This document shows positions 43,317 through 51,319 of a stretch of DNA of 64,000 bases, in pieces. Each line of letters begins with the position of its first letter. The stretch's first letter is position 1. Under the pieces are notes generated by a model. It was given only the letters and a program-made list of their open reading frames with translations, was not told the origin of the DNA and made no database searches. The stretch comes from Asanoa sp. WMMD1127 (GTDB taxonomy: Bacteria > Actinomycetota > Actinomycetes > Mycobacteriales > Micromonosporaceae): contig NZ_JARUBP010000001.1 in assembly GCF_029626225.1 (NCBI RefSeq), forward strand, positions 5,642,001 to 5,706,000. Reading direction: 5' to 3'. The position numbers and the translations under genes are program-made.

Positions 43317-44557
43317 AGCTTGCAGTCGGGCGACGGGGTACGGAACGCCTCGGCCGCCGGGATGGTCTTGAGGATCTTGACGTAGTCCCACTCCTCCGTC
43401 ACCTCGGCCGCCGGCTTGACCTGGGCCAGGTAGGCGTCGTGGATGACCCGGTGGTCCTCCGCCCGGATCTTGCCGTTGCGCAGGAAGACGTCGTTGATCT
43501 CCTTGCCCTCCAGCTGCTTGACCACCGCGTCGGCGTCGTCGGTGCCGGCCGCCTGGACCGCCTCGAGATATTGGAGCGCCGCCGAGTAGTTGGCCGCGTG
43601 GGCGAAGGTGGGCCGCGAGCCGGTCTCCTTGAGGAAGCGGTCGGCGAAGGCCCGGTTCTCGGCGTCGAAGTTCCAGTACCAGGCGTCGGTGTAGGTGGTG
43701 CCGGCCAGCGCCGCCGGGGTCAGCGAGTGGATGTCGGTGAGGAACATCAGGCCGACCGACAGCCCGACGCCCTTCTCCCGCAGCTTGAACTCGTTGTACT
43801 GCTTGACCAGGTTGACCAGGTCGCCGCCGGCCTGCATGGTGCCGAGCACGTCCGGCTTCGGGTTGAGTGTCGGCGCCTTCAGCAGGAACGTCGAGAAGTT
43901 GTCGTTGGGGAACGGCGTCGCGTCCTTGCCGACGATCGTGCCGCCGGCCCCGGTCACCGCGGTCGAGAAGCTCTTCTCCATGTCCTGCCCGAACGCGTAG
44001 TTCGGGTAGACGATGTACCAGTTCTTCGCGCCCTCCTGGGTCACCGTCTTGCCGGTGCCGTTGGCCAGCATGTACGTGTCGTACGCGTAGTGGAACGTGT
44101 ACTTGTTGCACGACTTGCCGGTCAGGTCCGTGGTGGCGCCCGTGATGTTGAAGTAGAGCTTCTTCTTCTCCTTGGCGACGTCGGCCACCTTGAGCGCCGC
44201 CGACGAGGTGGGCACGTCGAGGATGGCGTCGACGCCCAGCCGGTCGTACATCTCGGCGGCCTTGGTGTTGGCCACGTCCGGCTTGTTCTGGTGGTCGGCG
44301 CTGGCCACCGTGATGTCCTGGGTGATCGCGTCGCCACTGTGCTTCGACTTGAAGTCGGCGATGGCCATCTCGACGGCCTTCACCGAGTTGGTGCCGGACA
44401 GGGCGAGGTAGACGCCCGACTGGTCGTTGAGCACACCGAGCACGATCTTGTCGCCGGACAGCTTGCTATCCGAGGACCCCTGCGGTCCGCCGCCACCGCA
44501 GCCCGTCACTAGAAGCGCGAACGCGGCCGCGGCCGCCACACCGGCACGTCTATCCAT
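43313..44557 (-). CDS. Branched-chain amino acid-type substrate-binding lipoprotein
   Basis: A 414-residue type I periplasmic-binding-fold lipoprotein. The lipobox is VTGC (Cys about residue 20) followed by GGGGPQGSSDSK. The core starts KIVLGVLNDQSGVYLALSG and has VDAILDVPTSSAALKVAD, WYIVYPNYAFGQDMEKSF and FAHAANYSAALQYLEAV. Relatives (the Peripla_BP_6/Liv group) bind amino acids, amides or aromatic acids. It lies between the ATPase and permease genes. ATG 44557 is preceded by GGAGG and lies 21 bases after the livF stop. Confidence 0.9.
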   Translation of the reverse strand: MDRRAGVAAAAAFALLVTGCGGGGPQGSSDSKLSGDKIVLGVLNDQSGVYLALSGTNSVKAVEMAIADFKSKHSGDAITQDITVASADHQNKPDVANTKAAEMYDRLGVDAILDVPTSSAALKVADVAKEKKKLYFNITGATTDLTGKSCNKYTFHYAYDTYMLANGTGKTVTQEGAKNWYIVYPNYAFGQDMEKSFSTAVTGAGGTIVGKDATPFPNDNFSTFLLKAPTLNPKPDVLGTMQAGGDLVNLVKQYNEFKLREKGVGLSVGLMFLTDIHSLTPAALAGTTYTDAWYWNFDAENRAFADRFLKETGSRPTFAHAANYSAALQYLEAVQAAGTDDADAVVKQLEGKEINDVFLRNGKIRAEDHRVIHDAYLAQVKPAAEVTEEWDYVKILKTIPAAEAFRTPSPDCKL

Positions 44558-44578
44558 TGCGGAGCCTCCACTGTGTAG

Positions 44579-45271
44579 TCAGATGCCCAGGTACGTGAGC
44601 AGCTCGCCTTCGCGCTCGCGTACCTCGTCGTTGCGGAGCGTCTCGACCATCCGGCCCTCCGCGAGGAGGTGATGGCGGTCGGCGACGCCGGTGGCGAAGC
44701 GCAGGTTCTGCTCGACGAGCAGCACCGCGACGCCCTGGTCGCGGACCTGGCGCAGGATGTCGCCCACCCGGGCGACCAGCAGCGGCGATAGCCCTTCGGT
44801 CGGCTCGTCGCAGAGCAGCACCCGTGCGCCCATCCGCAGCACCCGGGCCAGCGCGAGCATCTGCTGCTCGCCGCCGGAGAGCTGGGTGGCGGCGGAGGCG
44901 CGGCGCTCGCGCAGCACGGGGAAGGTCTCGTAGACGCGGTCCAGCGACCACGGGTCCGGGCCGACCGCCGGCGGCAGCGTGAGGTTCTCGGTGACGGAGA
45001 GCGAGGCGTACGCGCCGCGATCGTCGGGCACCCAGCCCAGCCCGAGCCGGGCCCGGCGGTGGGCGGCCAGGGGTCGCAGGTCGCGGCCGTCGAGCGTGAC
45101 CGTGCCGCTCTGGCCGGGGTGCAGGCCCATCACGCAGCGCAGCAGGGTGGACTTGCCGGCGCCGTTGCGGCCGACGAGCGTGACCACCTCGCCCGGCGCC
45201 ACGCTCAGCGCGACGTCGCGCAGCACGGTGGCCTCGCCGTACCAGGCGCGCAGGCCCTCAATGCGCAGCAT
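44579..45271 (-). CDS. livF: ABC transporter ATP-binding protein (LivF)
   Basis: A 230-residue ATPase of the LivF class: Walker A VGRNGAGKSTLLRC, signature LSGGEQQMLALARVL, Walker B VLLCDEPTEGLSPLL, then ILLVEQN-like switch (here VLLVEQNLRFATGVAD). It works with LivG and the two permeases at the membrane. ATG 45271 lies inside the end of livG (14-base overlap). Confidence 0.93.
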   Translation of the reverse strand: MLRIEGLRAWYGEATVLRDVALSVAPGEVVTLVGRNGAGKSTLLRCVMGLHPGQSGTVTLDGRDLRPLAAHRRARLGLGWVPDDRGAYASLSVTENLTLPPAVGPDPWSLDRVYETFPVLRERRASAATQLSGGEQQMLALARVLRMGARVLLCDEPTEGLSPLLVARVGDILRQVRDQGVAVLLVEQNLRFATGVADRHHLLAEGRMVETLRNDEVREREGELLTYLGI

Positions 45272-46016
45272 CGGCCGCTCCCAGGTAGGCGGTGATCACG
45301 CGTTCGTCGGCGCGGACCTCGTCGTAGGGCCCCTCGGCGAGCACCCGGCCGGCCTGCAGCACGGTGACCCGGTCGGCGAGGCGGCCGACCACGCTCATGT
45401 TGTGCTCGACCAGCACCACCGTGCGGCCTTCGCGGATCCGGCCGACCAGCTCGACGGTGCGGTCGACGTCTTCGAGGCCCATGCCGGCGGTCGGCTCGTC
45501 GAGCAGCAGGACCCGCGGGTCGAGGGCCAGCGCCAGGGCCAGTTCGAGGGCGCGCTTGCGGCCGTACGGCAGGGCGTCCGACGCGACCTCGGCCAGCTCC
45601 TCGAGGCCGACCATGGCCAGCAGCTCGTCGGCCCGCTCCCGGAACCGGCCGAGCAGCTTGGCGGAGCGCCAGAACCGCCAGCCGAGCCGGGTGGTGCCCT
45701 GCAGGGCCAACTCGACGTGCTCCCGGGCGGAGAGCATCGGGAACAGGCTGGTGATCTGGAACGAGCGGGCCACCCCGAGGCCGGCGATCCGCTCCGGCGG
45801 CAGGCCAGTGATGTCGTGGCCGGCTACCTCGATCCGCCCGGAGGTGGGTCGCAGGAACCCGGTCAGCAGGTTGAACAGCGTCGTCTTGCCCGCGCCGTTG
45901 GGGCCGACCAGCGCGTGGACGGTGCCGGCCGCCACCGCGAGGTCCACGCCGTCGACCGCCCTGAAACCCCGGAAGTCGCGGGTCAGGCCGTGGGTGGCGA
46001 GCACCGTCTCCGCCAT
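45258..46016 (-). CDS. livG: ABC transporter ATP-binding protein (LivG)
   Basis: A 252-residue LivG-class ATPase: Walker A VGPNGAGKTTLFNLL, the family's modified signature LPYGRKRALELALALA, Walker B VLLLDEPTAGMGLEDV, and LVEHNMSVVGRLADRV. It is the first gene of the operon, so order is G-F-binding protein-H-M. ATG 46016 has GGGAGG upstream. It is divergent from a histidine kinase gene; GTCGA/TCGAC arms at 46092-46105 could be an operator. Confidence 0.93.
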   Translation of the reverse strand: MAETVLATHGLTRDFRGFRAVDGVDLAVAAGTVHALVGPNGAGKTTLFNLLTGFLRPTSGRIEVAGHDITGLPPERIAGLGVARSFQITSLFPMLSAREHVELALQGTTRLGWRFWRSAKLLGRFRERADELLAMVGLEELAEVASDALPYGRKRALELALALALDPRVLLLDEPTAGMGLEDVDRTVELVGRIREGRTVVLVEHNMSVVGRLADRVTVLQAGRVLAEGPYDEVRADERVITAYLGAADAAH

Positions 46017-46091
46017 TCGCGCCTCCCGTCCCTGTAGCCTGCGTCACACCCCCGCGACGCATTCCGGAAACTTACGAGCGGATGAGTGCCC

Positions 46092-46105
46092 GTCGATATG
46101 TCGAC
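46092..46105. promoter_or_regulatory. Inverted repeat in the divergent liv / two-component promoter region
   Basis: GTCGA (46092-46096) and TCGAC (46101-46105) are perfect 5-bp arms around TATG, in the 178-base gap between livG and the histidine kinase gene. It is a candidate binding site for the adjacent response regulator, but the arms are short. Confidence 0.35.
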
Positions 46106-46181
46106 CGGCCACATAAAGCGACCCAGTTCGATGTGTGCTGGTGGTGGGGTTTTCCCTACCGACATCCGGGCGCTGAGCGGC

Positions 46182-46187
46182 CACAAT
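46182..46187 (+). promoter_or_regulatory. Likely -10 of a leaderless promoter for the histidine kinase gene
   Basis: CACAAT ends seven bases before ATG 46195. CCGACA at 46159-46164 is a fair -35 with a 17-base spacer. There is no ribosome-binding site, so the transcript probably begins at or beside the ATG. Confidence 0.5.
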
Positions 46188-46194
46188 GGCAGCG

Positions 46195-47382
46195 ATGGAC
46201 TGGGAACAACGGATCCGGGCGGCCCGCACCGCCATGCGGCGCGGGGTCGAGCTGGCGGCGCGGTCGCTGGCGCTCGGGCTGCCGCTGTTCGTGGCGACGG
46301 TGATCTCGATCGCCCTGGTGCCGGCCGGCCTCGGGCTGCTGCTCGCGCCCCGGGCGCTGGCCGCGGTGAGGCGGTTCGCCGACGCCCAGCGGGAGCGCGG
46401 GCAGGAGTGGTCCGGTGTGCGGGTCGACCGTCCCTACCGCGGCCCGGCCCGGGGCCTGCGCCCGTTGGCCGACCCGGCGACGTGGCGCGACCTGCTGTGG
46501 CTGATCCTCAACGTGCCGATCGGCACGGCGACCGGCCTGGTCCCGCTCGGGCTCGCCGCGTGGGCGGGGTTCGGCCTCGTGATCGCTCCCGTCGTGACCG
46601 CGACCGGCGGCGAGGGTGACTTCTGGCCCGTCGCCATCGCCATCGGCCTGACCGCCGCCGGCGTCCTCGTGCTCGGCACACCGGCCGTCCTCGACCTGTA
46701 CGCCCGGTTCAGCGCCGCGCTGCTCGGCCCGCCGCGCGGCTTCCTGGCCGCCCGGGTCGACCGGCTCGAGGAGACCCGCGCCGACGCGGTCGACGCCGGC
46801 GCCGCCGAGCTGCGCCGGATCGAGAAGGACCTGCACGACGGCGCCCAGGCCCGGATCGCCGCCCTGGGCATGACCATCGGGCTGGCCGAGCAGCTTGTCC
46901 GCACCGACCCGGCGAAGGCCGAGGCGCTGCTGGCCGAGGCCCGTGACACGAGCGGCCAGGCCCTGGCCGACCTGCGCCGGCTCGTCCGCGGCATCCACCC
47001 GCCCGTGCTGGCCGAACGCGGCCTGGTCGAGGCCGTCCGCGCGCTCGCCGTCGTGTTGCCGGTGCCGACGGAGGTGGCCGCCGATCCCGGCGTGCGGGCG
47101 GCGCCGCCGATCGAGGCCGCGCTCTACTTCGCGGTCGCCGAGGCCCTGGCCAACGTGGCCAAGCACAGCGGCGCGGCGCACGCCTGGGTCAGCCTGCGCG
47201 CACCGGAGGGCCGGTTGGTGGTCGAGGTCGGCGACGACGGCACCGGCGGGGCGGCGGTCCCGGCGGCCGGCGGCCTGGCGGGGGTGCGGCGGCGGTTGGC
47301 GGCGTTCGACGGACGGCTCGCGGTGGCCAGCCCGCGCGGCGGCCCGACGGTGCTGACCATGGAGGTGCCGTGCGGGTCGTGA
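46195..47382 (+). CDS. NarL/DesK-type sensor histidine kinase
   Basis: A 395-residue membrane kinase. The N-terminal half has about four hydrophobic helices (LPLFVATVISIALVPAGLGL; FGLVIAPVVTATGG) like the actinobacterial 'sensor' domain. The dimerisation domain holds the phospho-His in LRRIEKDLHDGAQARIAAL (about His214), followed by LRRLVRGIHPPVL and the ATPase-domain N box FAVAEALANVAKHSGA, then GDDGTGGA. ATG 46195 is preferred over ATG 46186 because a -10 lies at the right distance. It overlaps the response regulator by 13 bases. The signal is unknown; the adjacent Liv operon suggests nitrogen or carbon compound sensing. Confidence 0.88.
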   Translation: MDWEQRIRAARTAMRRGVELAARSLALGLPLFVATVISIALVPAGLGLLLAPRALAAVRRFADAQRERGQEWSGVRVDRPYRGPARGLRPLADPATWRDLLWLILNVPIGTATGLVPLGLAAWAGFGLVIAPVVTATGGEGDFWPVAIAIGLTAAGVLVLGTPAVLDLYARFSAALLGPPRGFLAARVDRLEETRADAVDAGAAELRRIEKDLHDGAQARIAALGMTIGLAEQLVRTDPAKAEALLAEARDTSGQALADLRRLVRGIHPPVLAERGLVEAVRALAVVLPVPTEVAADPGVRAAPPIEAALYFAVAEALANVAKHSGAAHAWVSLRAPEGRLVVEVGDDGTGGAAVPAAGGLAGVRRRLAAFDGRLAVASPRGGPTVLTMEVPCGS

Positions 47383-48014
47383 TCGGCGAGGACCAGGCGC
47401 TCCTGCGCGACGGTCTGACGAGGATCCTGACGGCGTACGGCGAGACGGTGGTGGCCGCGGTCGCCACGGCCCCGGAGCTACGGGCCGCGCTCGCCGACGT
47501 GCCGGCCGACGTCGCCATCGTCGACGTGCGGCTGCCGCCGTCGTTCACCGACGAGGGACTGCGGGTGGCGACCCAGGCGCGGGCGCGTATCCCCGGTTTC
47601 CCGATCCTGGTGCTGTCGCAGCACGTCGAGGTGCTCTACGCACGGGAGCTGCTCTCCGACGGCCGGGGCGGGCTGGGCTATCTGCTCAAGGACCGGGTGG
47701 CCGACGTGGCCCGGTTCGTCGAGGCGATGCGGATCGTCGCGGCCGGCGGCACGGTGCTGGATCCGGACGTCGTCGCCGACCTGCTGACCCGGCGCGGCCA
47801 CGAGTCGATCGGCCGGCTGACGCCGCGCGAGCGCGAGGTGCTGCGGTTGATGGCGGAGGGGCGGACCAACGCGGGCATCGCGAACCGCCTCGGCGTCACC
47901 GAGAAGGCGGTCAACAAGCACATCAACAACATCTTCGCCAAGCTCGGCCTGCTGCCGGACCACAACGACAACCGGCGCGTGCTGGCGGTGCTCAACTACC
48001 TCGAAGCCCCGTAG
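47370..48014 (+). CDS. NarL/LuxR-family response regulator
   Basis: A 214-residue regulator. The receiver domain has acidic residues E7/D8, the phosphoacceptor Asp52 (VAIVDVRLPP), the Ser of LVLSQH and the Lys of YLLKDRV. The C-terminal LuxR-type helix-turn-helix is LTPREREVLRLMAEGRTNAG with VTEKAVNKHINNIFAKLGL. GTG 47370 overlaps the kinase gene, so the pair is translationally coupled. Targets may include the divergent liv operon. Confidence 0.92.
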   Translation: MRVVIGEDQALLRDGLTRILTAYGETVVAAVATAPELRAALADVPADVAIVDVRLPPSFTDEGLRVATQARARIPGFPILVLSQHVEVLYARELLSDGRGGLGYLLKDRVADVARFVEAMRIVAAGGTVLDPDVVADLLTRRGHESIGRLTPREREVLRLMAEGRTNAGIANRLGVTEKAVNKHINNIFAKLGLLPDHNDNRRVLAVLNYLEAP

Positions 48015-48047
48015 GGTGAATGACCACCATGGACACTGCGACCGGCG

Positions 48048-48053
48048 TACGCT
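48048..48053 (+). promoter_or_regulatory. Likely -10 of a leaderless promoter (SRPBCC gene)
   Basis: TACGCT ends eight bases before the GTG at 48062; no ribosome-binding site is present. The same hexamer at the same distance precedes the lacI gene at 23600. Confidence 0.5.
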
Positions 48054-48061
48054 GACAGGCC

Positions 48062-48526
48062 GTGACCGATACCTATAGCGTCTCGCGGTCGGTCGAGATC
48101 GCGGCCCCGCCGGCCCGGATCTACGACCAGATCGCCGACTTCCACAAATGGACACAGTGGTCGCCGTGGGAGGATGTCGACCCGGCGATGGAGCGCGAAT
48201 ACTCGGGGGCCGACTCGGGCCCCGGCGCGGCGTACGCCTGGTCGGGCAACAACAAGGCCGGCAAGGGCCGCATGGAGATCGTCTCGGCGTCGGAACCGTC
48301 CGCGGTCGACATCGACCTGGCGTTCGAGAAGCCCTTCAAGTCCCGCAACGACATCCACTTCACCATCGAACCCAGCGGCGCCGGCTCGAAGGTGACGTGG
48401 ACGATGGTCGGCCCGAAGACCTTCGGCATCCGGCTGATGTCGCTCGTGAAGCCGATGGACAAGATGATCGGCCCGGACTTCGAGAAGGGCCTCGGCCGCC
48501 TGAAGACCCTCTCCGAGACGGGCTGA
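48062..48526 (+). CDS. SRPBCC family protein (polyketide cyclase-like)
   Basis: A 154-residue START-like protein. It begins SVEIAAPPARIYDQIADFHK and has WTQWSPWEDVDPAMEREY, GPGAAYAWSGNNKAGKGRME and MSLVKPMDKMIGPDFEKGL, the signature of the common actinobacterial SRPBCC subgroup near PF10604. Predicted to bind a hydrophobic ligand in the cytoplasm; no enzymatic role is known. It follows the response regulator but has its own apparent leaderless promoter. Confidence 0.88.
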   Translation: MTDTYSVSRSVEIAAPPARIYDQIADFHKWTQWSPWEDVDPAMEREYSGADSGPGAAYAWSGNNKAGKGRMEIVSASEPSAVDIDLAFEKPFKSRNDIHFTIEPSGAGSKVTWTMVGPKTFGIRLMSLVKPMDKMIGPDFEKGLGRLKTLSETG

Positions 48527-48571
48527 CGCCCCTGGACCCGGAAACCGGTGGCGCGGGCCGGTGGAGGTGGT

Positions 48572-48577
48572 TAGCGT
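48572..48577 (+). promoter_or_regulatory. Likely -10 of a leaderless promoter (methyltransferase gene)
   Basis: TAGCGT ends seven bases before ATG 48585. The same hexamer is placed the same way before the genes at 50581 and, on the minus strand, 57962. Confidence 0.5.
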
Positions 48578-48584
48578 CCCGGCG

Positions 48585-49328
48585 ATGAGTGACGCTCCCG
48601 CGGTGGGTTCCGGCACGCGACTCGACTTCAACGGGCCTCTGTCCGGCGCCCGGGCCGACCGGCTAGCGGCGGAGCTGGCCCGTGGCCGGCCCGCGACCGT
48701 CGTCGACCTGGGGTGCGGGTGGGGTGAGCTGCTGCTGCGCGTGCTGGCGGCGGCGCCCGACGCGCGGGGCGTCGGTGTCGACAGCCACGGTCCGGACGTG
48801 GTCCGGGCCCGCGCCAACGCCGCCGAGCGCGGCCTGGCCGAGCGGGTCACCTTCGTCGACGGGCCGGCCGCCGCGCACCAGGAGCGGTCCGACGTGGTGC
48901 TCAACGTCGGCGCGTACCACGCGCTCGGTGACGTCGACGGCGCCCTGCGGGCGCTGCGCGAGCTCGTCGCGCCGGGCGGTCGGCTGCTCTTCGGCGCCGA
49001 GTTCTGGGAGCATCCGCCCCCGCCGGAGCGGCTGGCGCGCATGTGGCCCGGCGCCACCGCGGCCGACTGCGACGACCTGCCCGGTCTCGTCGACCGCGCG
49101 ATCGCGGCCGGCTTCCGCCCGCTGCGGATCGAGACCGTCACGGCCGACGAGTGGGCCGAGTTCGAGTCGGGGCTCGCCGCCGACGGCGAGGAGTGGCTGC
49201 TGGCGCACCCTGACGACCCGGCGGCGGCCGAGCTGCGCGCCCGGCTCGACAGCCAGCGCGACACCTGGCTGCGCGGCCACCGCGGCCTGCTGGGCTTCGC
49301 CTACCTCACGCTCGGACTACAGTTGTAG
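48585..49328 (+). CDS. Class I SAM-dependent methyltransferase
   Basis: A 247-residue methyltransferase: motif I VVDLGCGWGELLLRVLA, then GVGVDSHGPDVVRAR and LRELVAPGGRLLFGAEFWE. ATG 48585 is preferred because of the -10 at 48572; a GTG at 48561 is an in-frame alternative. The acceptor substrate is unknown. The 3' end runs into the operator of the next gene: its stop codon is inside the first TetR-type palindrome. Confidence 0.86.
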   Translation: MSDAPAVGSGTRLDFNGPLSGARADRLAAELARGRPATVVDLGCGWGELLLRVLAAAPDARGVGVDSHGPDVVRARANAAERGLAERVTFVDGPAAAHQERSDVVLNVGAYHALGDVDGALRALRELVAPGGRLLFGAEFWEHPPPPERLARMWPGATAADCDDLPGLVDRAIAAGFRPLRIETVTADEWAEFESGLAADGEEWLLAHPDDPAAAELRARLDSQRDTWLRGHRGLLGFAYLTLGLQL

Positions 49329-49350
49329 TGGAATGCACTACGGATGTAGT
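49316..49350. promoter_or_regulatory. Two phased TetR-type operators over the tetR promoter
   Basis: ACTACAGTTGTAGT (49316-49329) and ACTACGGATGTAGT (49337-49350) are 14-bp inverted repeats with ACTAC/GTAGT arms. Their centres are 21 bp apart, about two helix turns. The second overlaps TAGTCT (49347-49352), a -10 ending six bases before the GTG of the TetR gene. Autorepression is the natural reading. Confidence 0.75.
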
Positions 49351-49358
49351 CTGACCGG

Positions 49359-49925
49359 GTGAGCCGCCGCGACGACGTGCTGGACGCCGCGATCAGCCTG
49401 CTCGGGCAGGGTGGGGTGCGGGCCGTGACGCACCGCGCGGTCGACGCCCGGGCCGGGCTGCCCGCCGGCGCCACCTCCAACCTCTTCCGCACCCGCGACG
49501 CCCTGCTCGGCGCCGTCGTCGAGCGGTTCGCGGAGCGCGAGAAGGCCAACTGGGACGAACTCGCCGCGCACGGCACCCCGGCGACGCCGGCGGAGCTGAC
49601 GGCCTTCCTGGCGGCCGTCGCCCGGGACGCGGTCGGTCCACACCGGACGCTGACGCTGGCCCGCTACGTCATCCTGGTCGAGGCAGCGCACCAGCCCGCG
49701 CTGCGCGCCCCGCTGCTCGCCGCCGGCCGCCGGGCCGACACCTGGTTCACCACCTGGCTGCGGCTCTGCGGGTCGGCCGATCCGGGGCGCGACGCGGCCA
49801 TCCTGGCCAACGCCTACAGCGGGCTCGTCCTGCACGAGCTCGCGAACCCCGACCCCGACTTCGATCCCGGCCGGCGGCTCGGCCCGATCGTGGCAGCGCT
49901 GATGGGAGGCACCGATGGACCGTGA
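49359..49925 (+). CDS. TetR family transcriptional regulator
   Basis: A 188-residue regulator. The helix-turn-helix is DVLDAAISLLGQGGVRAVTH then DARAGLPAGATSNLFRTRDALL, with the ligand domain carrying HRTLTLARYVILVEAAHQPALR. GTG 49359 appears leaderless, with TAGTCT six bases before it and two operators overlapping the promoter. It overlaps the next gene by 11 bases, so it is co-expressed with the maleylpyruvate-isomerase-like enzyme and probably controls it. Confidence 0.9.
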   Translation: MSRRDDVLDAAISLLGQGGVRAVTHRAVDARAGLPAGATSNLFRTRDALLGAVVERFAEREKANWDELAAHGTPATPAELTAFLAAVARDAVGPHRTLTLARYVILVEAAHQPALRAPLLAAGRRADTWFTTWLRLCGSADPGRDAAILANAYSGLVLHELANPDPDFDPGRRLGPIVAALMGGTDGP

Positions 49926-50571
49926 CGAGCTGTGGCGGGTCGTCGACGACCAGCGCGAGGCGCTGACCGCGCAACTCGAGGACCTCACCGACGAGGAGTG
50001 GCGGCGACCGTCGCTGTGTGCACAGTGGTCGGTGCGCGACGTCGTGGCCCACCTGACGTTGCAACACGTCGGGGTCGGGGAGGCCCTGGCCGGGGTCGTG
50101 CGGGCGCGCGGCAACGTCGCCAACGCCATCCGCGACGCCGCCCGGGCCAAGGCGGCGGCGCCGACGGCCGCGCTGACCGCCGAGATCCGCGGCCACATCG
50201 GCTCGCGCCGGCACGTGCCGTTCATGACGGACCACGAGGCGCTGATCGACGTCGTGGTGCACGGTCAGGACATCATGCTGCCGCTCGACCGGCGCCTCGA
50301 CGTGCCGCCGCACGCGGCCGCGGCCGCCGCCGCCCGGATCTGGGCGCGACCGTCGCTGTTCGCCGCGATGAAACCCCTGCGGGGGTACGCGTTCGCGGCC
50401 ACCGACACCGACTTCCGGGTCGGCGACGGGCCGCTGGTCGAGGGGCCGGCGGTGGCGGTGCTGCTGCTGATGACCGGCCGCCCGGTGTTGCTGCCCCGGT
50501 TGACCGGCCCCGGCGCGCACGCGCTGCGGGGCCCCTCTGAAACGGCCCCCGGCGGCGCCACCGGTGGTTAG
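49915..50571 (+). CDS. Maleylpyruvate isomerase family mycothiol-dependent enzyme
   Basis: A 218-residue TIGR03083/DinB-fold protein. It starts DELWRVVDDQREALTAQLED and has WSVRDVVAHLTLQHVG (first His), FMTDHEALIDVVVHGQDIML (His pair) and typical Arg/Asp residues of the metal site. Members use mycothiol or act on small electrophiles; the specific reaction is unknown. It overlaps the TetR gene by 11 bases and is likely its target. The stop codon TAG forms part of the -10 of the following cupin gene. Confidence 0.85.
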   Translation: MDRDELWRVVDDQREALTAQLEDLTDEEWRRPSLCAQWSVRDVVAHLTLQHVGVGEALAGVVRARGNVANAIRDAARAKAAAPTAALTAEIRGHIGSRRHVPFMTDHEALIDVVVHGQDIMLPLDRRLDVPPHAAAAAAARIWARPSLFAAMKPLRGYAFAATDTDFRVGDGPLVEGPAVAVLLLMTGRPVLLPRLTGPGAHALRGPSETAPGGATGG

Positions 50572-50574
50572 CGT
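50569..50574 (+). promoter_or_regulatory. Likely -10 of a leaderless promoter (cupin gene)
   Basis: TAGCGT ends six bases before ATG 50581. Its TAG is also the stop codon of the upstream gene. No separate ribosome-binding site is present beyond AAGG right at the start. Confidence 0.45.
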
Positions 50575-50580
50575 CGAAGG

Positions 50581-50934
50581 ATGGAGAGCAGGTCCTTCGA
50601 CACACCCGACGAGACCCGGCCGTTCCAGGGCAACGGGTTCGCCGAGTTGATCAACATTGCCGGGCGGCCGGTCAGCCGCGGGACGTTCGAGCCCGGGTGG
50701 CGCTGGTCGACCAACCTCAAACCGATCGTCGGCACACCGTCCTGCCAGACCTCGCACCTGGGCTACGTGCTGTCCGGCCGGATGCGGATCACCATGGACG
50801 ACGGCGCCACCATGGAGGTCGGGCCGGGCGACCTGCTGGCGATCGAGCCGGGCCACGACGCCGAGGTGCTCGGTGACGAGTCGTGCGTGATGGTCGACTT
50901 CGGCGAGATCGGCGACTACGCCCGGCCCCGCTGA
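50581..50934 (+). CDS. Cupin domain protein
   Basis: A 117-residue single-cupin protein. The barrel reads FEPGWRWSTNLKPIVG, SCQTSHLGYVLSGRMRITMD, MEVGPGDLLAIEPGHDAEVL, with His, Gly-Asp and His positions of the two cupin motifs partly retained (only one clear His in motif 1). Function unknown; such proteins bind small ligands or metal in the cytoplasm. It may be co-expressed with the upstream MPI-like gene, ten bases away. Confidence 0.85.
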   Translation: MESRSFDTPDETRPFQGNGFAELINIAGRPVSRGTFEPGWRWSTNLKPIVGTPSCQTSHLGYVLSGRMRITMDDGATMEVGPGDLLAIEPGHDAEVLGDESCVMVDFGEIGDYARPR

Positions 50935-50984
50935 GCGGGCGCCACGTACCGGTGATCTAGGGAGCGATCTGCCGTGTCGCGCTG

Positions 50985-50990
50985 GATACT
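50985..50990 (+). promoter_or_regulatory. Likely -10 of a leaderless promoter (DUF1905 gene)
   Basis: GATACT ends six bases before ATG 50997; no ribosome-binding site lies between. Confidence 0.45.
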
Positions 50991-50996
50991 GCTGTT

Positions 50997-51284
50997 ATGA
51001 CTGGTAACGCAGGTGCGCTCGACAAGGCGTTCACCGCGATGTTGGTGAAGAGCCCGGCGAAGGGCGGACATACCTATGTGGTCTGGCCGGAGTCGGTCGC
51101 GTACTTTGGCACCCGGGGCCTCGTGAAGGTGCGCGGCACGATCGACGGTCACCCCTTCCAGAGCTCCTTCATGGCGATGGGCGACGGGCGCCACAAGCTT
51201 CCCGTCAAGGCCGAGGTACGCAAGGCGATCGGCAAGGAGGCCGGCGCGTCGGTGACCGTGGTGCTGGCGGAGCGCATCGGATAG
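50997..51284 (+). CDS. DUF1905 domain protein
   Basis: A 95-residue protein with the DUF1905 pattern: [60 protein letters not shown] and [18 protein letters not shown]. The fold is a small beta-barrel of unknown function; longer relatives add a bacteriocin-protection YdeI/OmpD-type segment, which is absent here. It appears leaderless. Confidence 0.87.
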   Translation: MTGNAGALDKAFTAMLVKSPAKGGHTYVVWPESVAYFGTRGLVKVRGTIDGHPFQSSFMAMGDGRHKLPVKAEVRKAIGKEAGASVTVVLAERIG

Positions 51285-51306
51285 CACCGCCGTAACCTGA
51301 GTGGTC

Positions 51307-51312
51307 TACGGT
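51307..51312 (+). promoter_or_regulatory. Likely -10 of a leaderless promoter (membrane-protein gene)
   Basis: TACGGT ends seven bases before ATG 51320, with no ribosome-binding site. Confidence 0.45.
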
Positions 51313-51319
51313 TTCCGCC

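Noticed and set aside
41443-46016. Urea transporter (UrtABCDE) instead of Liv
   Set aside because: No urease or urea-linked genes are nearby, and the binding protein does not resemble UrtA; amino acid or related substrate is kept open.
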